Assembly: GCF_036226885.1 (NCBI RefSeq)
Contig: NZ_CP109027.1
Location: 5,580,001-5,644,000 of the forward strand
DNA length: 64,000 nucleotides
Direction: 5' to 3'
DNA from: Streptomyces sp. NBC_00663
Lineage (GTDB): Bacteria > Actinomycetota > Actinomycetes > Streptomycetales > Streptomycetaceae
Program-made: the position numbers and the translations under genes
Shown here: positions 32,018 to 39,331 of the stretch, in pieces
Position numbering within the stretch: position 1 is the first letter of the stretch
How the letters are laid out: the number at the start of each line of letters is the position of its first letter
The notes under the pieces: generated by a model
The model's database searches: none
Told to the model about the DNA's origin: nothing
Seen by the model: only the letters and a program-made list of their open reading frames with translations

Positions 32018-32916
32018 GTGTCACCGTCCGCGTTCCCGCCAAGGTCAATGTCCAGCTCGCCGTGGGTGCCGCCCGCGCCGACGGGTTCCACGACCTCGCC
32101 AACGTCTTCCTCGCCGTCGGGCTGCACGACGAGGTGACGGTGACGCCCGCCGACGAGCTGAGCGTCACCTGCGAGGGCCCGGACGCCGCCCTCGTCCCCC
32201 TCGACCGGACGAACCTCGCGGCGCGGGCCGCGCTGATCCTCGCCGAACGCCGGGGCATCGAGCCCGCCGTCCACATCCACATCGCCAAGGACATCCCCGT
32301 CGCCGGCGGCATGGCGGGCGGGAGCGCCGACGGCGCGGGCGCGCTGCTCGCCTGTGACGCGCTGTGGGGCACGAACGCCTCCCGTGAGGAACTCCTGGAC
32401 ATCTGTGCCGAGTTGGGCAGCGACGTGCCGTTCAGCCTGGTCGGCGGGGCGGCGCTCGGCATCGGGCGGGGGGAGAAGCTCACGGTCCTCGATGTCGGCG
32501 GGACCTTCCACTGGGTCTTCGCGATGGCGGAGCGCGGGCTGTCCACCCCGGCCGTGTTCGGGGAGTTCGACCGGCTGACGCGGAGCGTGGAGGTGCCCGA
32601 GCCCGTCGCCTCCCGGGCGCTGCTCGACGCGCTCGCCGAGGGCGACCCCGAGGCGCTCGCCGCCGCCGTCTCCAACGACCTCCAGCCCGCCGCCCTCTCC
32701 CTCTTCCCGGAGCTCGCCGACACCCTCGCGACCGGCAGCGGCGCCGGTGCGCTTGCGGCGCTGGTGTCGGGGTCGGGGCCGACGACGGCGTTCCTCGCGC
32801 GTGATCCGGAGTCCGCGGCGAAGGTGGCCGAGGCGCTGGGCGCGTCCGGTACGTGCCGTTCCGTACGCGTCGCGTCGGGGCCGGTGCGGGGCGCCACCGT
32901 GATGGCCGGAAACTGA
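32014..32916 (+). CDS. ispE: 4-(cytidine 5'-diphospho)-2-C-methyl-D-erythritol kinase
   Basis: A 300-residue GHMP kinase, the fourth enzyme of the MEP isoprenoid pathway, phosphorylating CDP-methylerythritol. It shows the N-terminal RVPAKVNVQLAVGAARADGF with the substrate Lys, the ATP loop PVAGGMAGGSADGAGALL and the third motif ALVSGSGPTTAF. The GTG at 32014 overlaps the ksgA stop (GTGA), so ksgA and ispE are coupled. It supplies precursors for menaquinone, polyprenyl phosphates and terpenoids, the former linking it to the mannosyltransferase and wall enzymes nearby. Length is normal. Confidence 0.94.
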   Translation: MSVTVRVPAKVNVQLAVGAARADGFHDLANVFLAVGLHDEVTVTPADELSVTCEGPDAALVPLDRTNLAARAALILAERRGIEPAVHIHIAKDIPVAGGMAGGSADGAGALLACDALWGTNASREELLDICAELGSDVPFSLVGGAALGIGRGEKLTVLDVGGTFHWVFAMAERGLSTPAVFGEFDRLTRSVEVPEPVASRALLDALAEGDPEALAAAVSNDLQPAALSLFPELADTLATGSGAGALAALVSGSGPTTAFLARDPESAAKVAEALGASGTCRSVRVASGPVRGATVMAGN

Positions 32917-32967
32917 CGTTCTCCCGACCATCCCCGGAAGATCCACAAACCCCTCACCAGGCCGGGG

Positions 32968-32996
32968 TTGACTGCATAAACATGCAGGTCAGATGT
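32968..32996 (+). promoter_or_regulatory. Candidate promoter with ARG-box-like palindrome
   Basis: TTGACT (-35, 32968) and AGATGT (-10, 32991) are 17 nt apart. Overlapping the -35 and spacer is the perfect palindrome CTGCAT-AAAC-ATGCAG (32972-32987), which matches the bacterial arginine-repressor box pattern at most positions. It lies about 150 nt before the MHYT gene in a locally A/T-rich gap. Confidence 0.45.
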
Positions 32997-33139
32997 AACC
33001 CACGCCACAGTAATTTAATGTTCACCATTGCGGCCCATGGCCCTTTTCGCCCCCCTCTGTGTCCAAGAGACGGCTGGCATGATCGGCCATCCCCGGTCCC
33101 CTGTTACCGGTGGTATTTCGTGGCGAGAGGAAATTCCCC

Positions 33140-33919
33140 ATGGGCCACATGGATCACTTCAGCGCAGGCTGGGTCACTCCCGTTCTCTCCTATGTGATGG
33201 CGTGCGTCGGATCGGCGCTCGGGCTGCGCTGCACCGTCAGGGCGCTCGAAGCGGACGGCGCCTCGAAACGGAACTGGCTGACGCTCGCCTCCGTCGCCAT
33301 CGGCTCCGGCATCTGGACCATGCACTTCGTCGCCATGCTCGGCTTCAGCGTCGAGGGCACGCCGATCCGCTACGACATCCCGCTCACCGTCCTCAGCCTG
33401 CTGATGTCCATCGGCGTGGTCGCGGCCGGCGTCTTCACCGCCGGGTACGGCAGGTCCCGGGTCACCTCGGTCGCGTTCGGCGGCCTCGGCACGGGGGTCG
33501 GGGTGGCCGCGATGCACTACACCGGCATGGCCGCGCTCAATCTGCACGGCGCGGTCGACTACGACCCCGCGCTCGTCATCGCCTCGGTCGCGATCGCGGT
33601 CGTCGCGGCGACGGCGGCGCTGACGCTCACGCTGATCGTGCGCGGGGGTGTGCTCGCGGCTCTCGCCGCGCTGGTCATGGGGCTCGCGGTGAGCAGCATG
33701 CACTACACCGCGATGTATGCCGTGAGCATTCAGCTCGCGCCCAGCAGTGCGGAGTTGGGCGGGGCTACGCCGACCGCGTTCATCTTCCCGTTGGCCGTGG
33801 TGCTGGGGTCGTTCCTGTTCCTCGCCGCCGCGTACGTCGCGTTGTCGCCGACCGGGAAGCGGCATGAGTCGGCTATTGCCGCGGAGATTCTTCGTGAGGT
33901 CGAGCTCGCGACTGCTTGA
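33140..33919 (+). CDS. MHYT-domain integral membrane protein
   Basis: A 259-residue protein with seven predicted membrane helices and three MHYT-type motifs, MHFVAMLGF near residue 67, MHYTGMAAL near 128 and MHYTAMYAV near 190. The domain is proposed to bind copper and sense oxygen, CO or NO at the outer membrane face. In most bacteria it is joined to GGDEF, EAL or kinase domains; here it stands alone, ending in a 25-residue cytosolic tail. The ATG at 33140 is chosen because AGAGG lies 9 nt upstream. It is preceded by an ARG-box-like promoter and followed by a repeat-derived hairpin. Confidence 0.88.
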   Translation: MGHMDHFSAGWVTPVLSYVMACVGSALGLRCTVRALEADGASKRNWLTLASVAIGSGIWTMHFVAMLGFSVEGTPIRYDIPLTVLSLLMSIGVVAAGVFTAGYGRSRVTSVAFGGLGTGVGVAAMHYTGMAALNLHGAVDYDPALVIASVAIAVVAATAALTLTLIVRGGVLAALAALVMGLAVSSMHYTAMYAVSIQLAPSSAELGGATPTAFIFPLAVVLGSFLFLAAAYVALSPTGKRHESAIAAEILREVELATA

Positions 33920-33977
33920 GAGCGCCAACGGATCTGCCGTGCCATGAGGTGTGGCGTGCGCGGGTCCGTTGTGGCTG

Positions 33978-34000
33978 GTCGCGCAGTTCCCCGCGCCCCT
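33978..34000 (+). repeat. Dispersed Streptomyces intergenic repeat, copy B
   Basis: The same 23 bp as 5744-5766, here between the MHYT gene and the sensor kinase. Its last seven bases form the left arm of the hairpin at 33993-34010. Confidence 0.8.
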
Positions 34001-34010
34001 GACGGGGCGC
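33993..34010 (+). terminator. Hairpin at the end of dispersed repeat copy B
   Basis: GCGCCCC-TGAC-GGGGCGC is a perfect 7-bp stem with a 4-nt loop, 74 nt after the MHYT stop. It may act as its terminator. Confidence 0.55.
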
Positions 34011-34046
34011 TGTACGCACCCGAACCATCAAACCGAGGCACCCCCC

Positions 34047-36047
34047 ATGCGCGTTCTCCGTAGTACCACCGGCCGGCTCCGGCCCAGATCCGTCCGCGCC
34101 AAGATCGTCTCCCTGCTCATGCTGCCCATCGTGTCGCTCATGGCGCTGTGGGGCTTCGCCGCCGTGACGACGGCTTCCAGCATCGGGGACACCGAGCGGG
34201 CCAAGGACGTCAACGTCGAACTGCTCACGCCTGTCAGTGAGTTCGTCACCGCCTTGCAGGCCGAGCGGGTCGCGGTCATGGGGCGCGGGGCCCTGCCCGC
34301 CGGTGTGCGCAAGGCCACCGACAAGGCCGCCGCCGCGCTCCTCGACGGCATCAACGCCTCCAGCTCCGACGCCGCGCTGCTCGACGCGAGCCTGCCGCAG
34401 CGGATCGAGACGCTGAAGGGCGAGGCCGGGGGGATCGCGCGGGTGCGTACCGAGGTGTCCGCCAAGGGGGCCAGGTCCACGAAGGCGTACACGCTGTACT
34501 CCGCGATCGTCGAGGACGCCTTCTCCGTCGCGGGCGGCCTCACCGGGGACCAGAGCACCGACGCCGCGTCCGACGCGCGCGTGGTGCTCGAACTCGCCCG
34601 CGCGCGCGAGGCGCTGGCCCGGGAACAGGCGCTGCTCGGGGCGGCGGAGGCGGCCGGGACGCTGACCCGGCAGCAGTACACCGAGTTCGTCGGCGCGGTC
34701 GCCACCCAGCGCCAGCTGCTGCGGCCGGCGGTCGCCGACCTCAAGCCCGAGCACCAGGCGGCGTACGAGGAGATCCTGGACGGCGACGCGTACGCCGGGC
34801 TCCAGGCCGTGGAGAACCGGGTGCAGAGCGCCGGGCCGGGGGCCTCGGCCGTGGCGGCGGGGCTGCTCAGCGGCTGGGACGCGGACGTCACCGGGACGCT
34901 GAAGGAGCTGACGGCCGCCGAGACCGGTGCCGGTACGGGCGCCACCGCCCAGGCCGACCCGTTCGGCTGGGACACCCTCGGCGCCTCCGGTGTCGCCGTG
35001 GTGCTCGGTCTGGTCGGTGTGCTGCTGTCGCTGCTCGTCTCCGTGCTCGTCGGGCGCGGGCTCATCGTCGAACTGCTCGACCTGCGCAACGACGCCCTGG
35101 AGGTGGCCGGCCGCCGACTGCCGCAGGCCATGCGGAAGCTGCACGCCGGTCAGGGCGTCGACATCGACGCCGAGGCCCCCATGCGCCGCCTCGTCGGTGA
35201 CGAACTCGCCCAGGTGGGCACCGCGTTGACCGCCGTGCAGCGGGCCGCGCTCAAGGCGGCCTCCGAGCGCGCCGAACTCCTCAGCGGCATCTCCGGCGTG
35301 TACGTCAGCCTCGCCCGCCGCAGCCAGGTCCTGCTCCACCGCCAACTGGACCTGCTCGACGGCATGCAGCGCCGCCGGCAGGACCCCCAGGAGCTCCAGG
35401 ACCTGTACCGCGTCGACTACCTGGCGACCCGGATGCGCCGCCACTCCGAGTCCCTGCTGATCCTGTCCGGCATCGCCCCCGGCCGTGGCTGGCGGGACCC
35501 GATCCCGCTGGCGGACGTGCTGCGCGCGGCCGTCGCCGAGATCGAGAACGCGCCCCGCGTGCAGATCTGGGCCGTGCCGAAGGTGTCCGTGGTCGGCGGC
35601 TCGGTCGCCGACGTCATCCACCTCCTCGCCGAACTCGTCGAGAACGCCACCGCGTTCTCACCGCCCAGCACCAAGGTGCAGCTGCGCGCCGCCCGGATGC
35701 GCGACGGCGTGCTCATCGAGGTCGAGGACAGCGGCTTCGGCATGAACGAGCAGGCCTTCACCGACGCCAACCGCAAGATCCAGTCCGAGAAGGTCGACCT
35801 CCTCGACGCCAAGCAGATCGGCCTGTTCGTGGTCAACCGGCTGCGCGAGCGGCAGGGGCTGCGGGTGGAGCTGCGTCCCTCGCCGAACGGCGGTGTCACG
35901 GCCGCGGTGTTCATCCCCGAGGCGCTCACGCGCGACGACATGCCGGTCGGCGAACGCGCTGTCGGCGGACGCGGGCTCGCCCCGGCGGCGGCGCTGATCC
36001 AGCGGCAGGGCTTCCCGCAGCAGGGGTTCGGTGGGGCGGGCGCCTGA
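34047..36047 (+). CDS. Nitrate/nitrite-sensor-type histidine kinase, CvnA-like
   Basis: A 666-residue membrane sensor. Two helices (IVSLLMLPIVSLMALWGFAA near residue 15-37 and VAVVLGLVGVLLSLLVSVLV near 315-335) flank an extracellular NIT-type all-helical domain. After a HAMP-like linker comes DYLATRMRRHSESLLILSG, the likely phospho-His region, and a HATPase_c domain with N-box LLAELVENATAFSP, VEDSGFGMNE and QIGLFVVNRLRE. This is the layout of CvnA of Streptomyces conservons, but the usual cvnB, cvnC and cvnD genes do not follow, so it is an orphan. The ATG at 34047 follows GAGGCACCCCCC, a moderate ribosome-binding site. A partner regulator is not evident. Confidence 0.88.
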   Translation: MRVLRSTTGRLRPRSVRAKIVSLLMLPIVSLMALWGFAAVTTASSIGDTERAKDVNVELLTPVSEFVTALQAERVAVMGRGALPAGVRKATDKAAAALLDGINASSSDAALLDASLPQRIETLKGEAGGIARVRTEVSAKGARSTKAYTLYSAIVEDAFSVAGGLTGDQSTDAASDARVVLELARAREALAREQALLGAAEAAGTLTRQQYTEFVGAVATQRQLLRPAVADLKPEHQAAYEEILDGDAYAGLQAVENRVQSAGPGASAVAAGLLSGWDADVTGTLKELTAAETGAGTGATAQADPFGWDTLGASGVAVVLGLVGVLLSLLVSVLVGRGLIVELLDLRNDALEVAGRRLPQAMRKLHAGQGVDIDAEAPMRRLVGDELAQVGTALTAVQRAALKAASERAELLSGISGVYVSLARRSQVLLHRQLDLLDGMQRRRQDPQELQDLYRVDYLATRMRRHSESLLILSGIAPGRGWRDPIPLADVLRAAVAEIENAPRVQIWAVPKVSVVGGSVADVIHLLAELVENATAFSPPSTKVQLRAARMRDGVLIEVEDSGFGMNEQAFTDANRKIQSEKVDLLDAKQIGLFVVNRLRERQGLRVELRPSPNGGVTAAVFIPEALTRDDMPVGERAVGGRGLAPAAALIQRQGFPQQGFGGAGA

Positions 36048-36114
36048 CGCGGTCTTTGCCCGATCTCCACACGATCCACCGCACCGGGAGTACGCGGTGG
36101 ACACCCCGGGCCTC

Positions 36115-36152
36115 TAGGGTCACTTGACGCTTCAAGCTTCCCTCAAGTGACC
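36115..36152 (+). promoter_or_regulatory. Long inverted repeat at the amidase promoter
   Basis: A candidate -10 TAGGGT (36115-36120) runs into GGTCACTTGA (36118-36127), which pairs perfectly with TCAAGTGACC (36143-36152). The 15-nt centre holds another TTCAAG. It could be a repressor operator at the start site or a leader-RNA hairpin before the GTG at 36171. Confidence 0.55.
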
Positions 36153-36170
36153 GTCCTGGAAGGCACCTCC

Positions 36171-37253
36171 GTGTCCCAACCCCCCACCCACCGCAGGAAG
36201 CGGTCCCTGTCACGCCGTGGCGTGATCGGGGCCGCCGGAGCCGTCGCCACCGGGGCCGCCCTGACCCCGGTGGTCTTCGCGGCGGCCGACAGCGACTCCG
36301 ACTCCGCTACCACCGACGCCGGTACGACCCCCGAGAAGTTCCCGGCCACCCGCTCCGACGCGAGCACCGGCGCCGGTACGGCCACCACCGCCTTCGCCGC
36401 CTCCTATGTCGGCGTCCGCTGGAACGGCCCCGCCGCCTCCCTCCGCCTCCCCGACGGCGACTGGCAGACGCTGAACGGCGGTTGCGCGACCGTCGAGGAC
36501 GGCGGGACCGCCCTGGTCTCGACGGCGCCCGTCACGTCGTACGACCTCAAGGCCGCGGACGGCACCACCGACGTGCGCTCGCTCGCCATCGACACCACCG
36601 GCGGCCCGAAGCGCACCGTGAAGGTGCCGTCCGAACCCACGCGCGTGCGCGGCGTGCGGTATCTGTCGCGTCCGGCGTGGGGTGCGGACGAGTCGAAGCG
36701 GTACAAGGACGGCGTGGTCAACTCGCCCGAGAAGTACTACGCGTTGCAGGCGATCACCGTCCACCACACGGACACCCCGAACGGCGACGCCGACCCCGCG
36801 GCGACCGTCCGGGCGATCTACGAGTACCACGCGGTCACCCTCGACTGGGGCGACATCGGCTACCACTTCCTGATCGACGAGGCCGGTGTCGTCTACGAGG
36901 GCCGCTACTCCGGCGACGACGGCGTCCCCGCCTTCGACCCGGACGGCAATGTCGTCACCGCCTTCCACACCGCCGGTTACAACTCCGGCAACCTCGGCAT
37001 CGCGCTGCTCGGCACCCTCACCGAGCAGGGCCCGACGGACGCGGCGAAGGCCTCGCTGACCCGGCTGATCAAGGTCATCGCCCGCTTCAAGGGCCTCGAC
37101 CCGCAGGCGAAGATCACGTACACCAACCCGGTCAACGGCGTCACCAAGGACGCGACCACCGTCAGCGGCCACCGCGACTGGCTCCAGACCGACTGCCCCG
37201 GACAGACGATGTACGACCTCCTTGACGAGGTCAGGGCAGCCGCAGGACGCTGA
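36171..37253 (+). CDS. Tat-exported N-acetylmuramoyl-L-alanine amidase (PGRP/amidase_2 domain)
   Basis: A 360-residue wall amidase. The N-terminal signal has a twin-arginine motif (SLSRRGVIGAAGAVATG) and an alanine-rich hydrophobic core. After a linker of about 120 residues the peptidoglycan-recognition domain starts at PAWGADESKRY. Zinc ligands are His in ITVHHTDTPN, His in VSGHRDWLQ and Cys in TDCPGQ; the conserved Tyr lies in GYHFLIDEAG. It cleaves the lactyl amide between N-acetylmuramic acid and L-Ala. The GTG at 36171 has GGAAGG 8 nt upstream, and an in-frame GTG at 36147 lies inside the inverted repeat. It stands alone between the kinase and the ABC-F gene. Confidence 0.92.
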   Translation: MSQPPTHRRKRSLSRRGVIGAAGAVATGAALTPVVFAAADSDSDSATTDAGTTPEKFPATRSDASTGAGTATTAFAASYVGVRWNGPAASLRLPDGDWQTLNGGCATVEDGGTALVSTAPVTSYDLKAADGTTDVRSLAIDTTGGPKRTVKVPSEPTRVRGVRYLSRPAWGADESKRYKDGVVNSPEKYYALQAITVHHTDTPNGDADPAATVRAIYEYHAVTLDWGDIGYHFLIDEAGVVYEGRYSGDDGVPAFDPDGNVVTAFHTAGYNSGNLGIALLGTLTEQGPTDAAKASLTRLIKVIARFKGLDPQAKITYTNPVNGVTKDATTVSGHRDWLQTDCPGQTMYDLLDEVRAAAGR

Positions 37254-37337
37254 CCTGGGCTTACCTGCGGAGGGATCGGTCACCGAACAGCGCGCACTAG
37301 GCTGGGAGGCTGATCGATCCCCCTCGTCAGGAGAGAA

Positions 37338-39140
37338 ATGGCCGTCAACCTGGTCAATGTCGAGAACGTCAGCAAGGTGTACGGCACCCGTGCGCTGCTG
37401 GACGGTGTCTCGCTCGGCGTCTCCGAGGGCGATCGGATCGGTGTCGTGGGCCGCAACGGCGACGGCAAGACCACCCTGATCCGCATGCTGGCCAAGCTGG
37501 AGGAGGCCGACACCGGCCGGGTCACCCACTCCGGCGGACTGCGCAGCGGCGTCCTCACCCAGCACGACTCCCTCGACTCGACGGCGACCGTCCGGCACGA
37601 GGTCATCCGTGACATGGCCGACCACGAGTGGGCCGGCAACGCCAAGATCCGGGACGTGCTCACGGGCCTGTTCGGCGGGCTCGACCTGCCCGGCTTCCCG
37701 CAGGGACTCGACACCGTCATCGGCCCGCTCTCCGGCGGTGAGCGGCGCCGGATCGCGCTCGCCAAGCTGCTCATCGAGGAACAGGACCTGATCGTCCTCG
37801 ACGAGCCGACCAACCACCTCGACGTCGAGGGCATCTCCTGGCTCGCCCAGCATCTGCGCGAGCGCCGCTCCGCGCTCGTCTGCGTCACCCACGACCGCTG
37901 GTTCCTCGACCAGGTCTGCACCCGCATGTGGGACGTGCAGAAGGGCGACGTCTACGAGTACGAGGGCGGCTACTCCGACTACGTCTTCGCGCGCGCCGAG
38001 CGCGAGCGCATCGCGGCGACGGAGGAGACCAAGCGGCAGAACCTGGTCCGCAAGGAGCTGGCCTGGCTGCGCCGCGGCGCCCCCGCCCGTACGTCGAAGC
38101 CGCGCTTCCGGGTCGAGGCCGCCAACGAGCTGATCAAGGACGTGCCGCCGCCGCGCGACACCAGCGAGCTGATGAAGTTCGCCTCCTCGCGGCTCGGCAA
38201 GACGGTCTTCGACCTGGAGGACGTGACCGTCCAGGCCGGCCCCAAGGTGCTGCTCAAGCACATCACCTGGCAGCTCGGCCCGGGTGACCGCGTCGGCCTC
38301 GTCGGGGTCAACGGCGCCGGCAAGACCTCGCTGCTGCGGGCCATGGCCCAGGCCGCCCGCACCGAGGGCGAGACCCAGCCGGCCGGCGGCCGGGTCGTCG
38401 TCGGCAAGACGGTCAAGCTGGCCTACCTCTCCCAGGAGGTCGCCGAGCTCAACCCCGGCCTGCGGGTCCTGGAGGCCGTCCAGCAGGTGCGCGACCGCGT
38501 CGACCTCGGCAAGGGCCGCGAGATGACCGCCGGGCAGCTGTGCGAGACGTTCGGCTTCTCCAAGGAGAAGCAGTGGACGCCGGTCGGGGACCTGTCGGGT
38601 GGTGAGCGCCGCCGCCTCCAGCTGCTGCGTCTGCTGATGGACGAGCCCAACGTCCTCTTCCTCGACGAGCCGACCAACGACCTCGACATCGAGACCCTGA
38701 CCCAGCTGGAGGACCTCCTCGACGGCTGGCCCGGCTCGATGATCGTCATCTCCCACGACCGGTTCTTCGTCGAGCGCACGACCGACCGTGTCTTCGCGCT
38801 CCTCGGCGACGCCACCCTGCGGATGCTGCCGCGCGGTATCGACGAGTACATCGAGCGCCGCCACAAGATGGAGCAGGCCGCGGCGGCCTCGGCGCCGGTC
38901 GTGCAGAAGGCCGTCCCCGAGAAGAGCGCCGCCGACCAGCGGGCCGCCAAGAAGGAACTCCAGAAGATCGAGCGGCAGCTCGACAAGCTCTCCGAGAAGG
39001 AGACCAAGCTGCACGCCCGAATCGCCGAGAACGCGACAGACTTCGCGAAGGTGGCCGAACTCGACGCCGAGCTGCGCGACTTGGCCGGCGAGCGGGACGA
39101 ACTGGAGCTGCGCTGGCTGGAACTCGCCGAGGACGCGTGA
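37338..39140 (+). CDS. ABC-F family ATPase, Uup-like
   Basis: A 600-residue soluble protein with two ABC domains and no membrane part. Walker A motifs are GRNGDGKTT (about residue 37) and GVNGAGKTS (about 325); signatures are LSGGERRRI (about 130) and LSGGERRRLQ (about 418); Walker B motifs include LIVLDEPTNHLD and LFLDEPTNDLD. The linker is the short basic helical hairpin typical of ABC-F translation factors. A C-terminal coiled coil (KKELQKIERQLDKLSEKE) is as in Uup. These proteins act on the ribosome or on DNA ends. The ATG has CAGGAGAG 5 nt upstream, and TAGGCT at 37299 is a plausible -10. Confidence 0.92.
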   Translation: MAVNLVNVENVSKVYGTRALLDGVSLGVSEGDRIGVVGRNGDGKTTLIRMLAKLEEADTGRVTHSGGLRSGVLTQHDSLDSTATVRHEVIRDMADHEWAGNAKIRDVLTGLFGGLDLPGFPQGLDTVIGPLSGGERRRIALAKLLIEEQDLIVLDEPTNHLDVEGISWLAQHLRERRSALVCVTHDRWFLDQVCTRMWDVQKGDVYEYEGGYSDYVFARAERERIAATEETKRQNLVRKELAWLRRGAPARTSKPRFRVEAANELIKDVPPPRDTSELMKFASSRLGKTVFDLEDVTVQAGPKVLLKHITWQLGPGDRVGLVGVNGAGKTSLLRAMAQAARTEGETQPAGGRVVVGKTVKLAYLSQEVAELNPGLRVLEAVQQVRDRVDLGKGREMTAGQLCETFGFSKEKQWTPVGDLSGGERRRLQLLRLLMDEPNVLFLDEPTNDLDIETLTQLEDLLDGWPGSMIVISHDRFFVERTTDRVFALLGDATLRMLPRGIDEYIERRHKMEQAAAASAPVVQKAVPEKSAADQRAAKKELQKIERQLDKLSEKETKLHARIAENATDFAKVAELDAELRDLAGERDELELRWLELAEDA

Positions 39141-39172
39141 AGGGTACGTGAAGGCGCATAACAGAGGCATCA

Positions 39173-39212
39173 CGGGCCGGTCCTCCCTTGGGTACAGGGG
39201 ATGATCGGCCCG
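39173..39212 (+). terminator. Terminator after the ABC-F gene
   Basis: CGGGCCGGTC pairs with GATCGGCCCG (one G-U) around a 20-nt loop and is followed by TCTCGCTG. Confidence 0.6.
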
Positions 39213-39246
39213 TCTCGCTGTCGGTCCCGAGTGATAGAAAGAGCCG

Positions 39247-39275
39247 TCTGAGAACTTTCTGAGTACGACTCTGAG
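39247..39275 (+). promoter_or_regulatory. Three TCTGAG direct repeats at helical-turn spacing
   Basis: TCTGAG occurs at 39247, 39258 and 39270, that is 11 and 12 nt apart, about 60 nt before the first beta-propeller gene. This spacing is typical of response-regulator binding sites, but the hexamer is not one I recognise. Confidence 0.4.
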
Positions 39276-39331
39276 TCCGTTACGTACCTCAGGGCGTGGC
39301 TAAAAATCAGTGAATGAGGGGGAACGCGCTG

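Noticed and set aside
30613..32946. A 777-codon minus-strand frame through the 66-bp repeat, ksgA and ispE
   Set aside because: The open frame persists because the repeat length is divisible by three and the genes are GC-rich. It crosses two certain genes.
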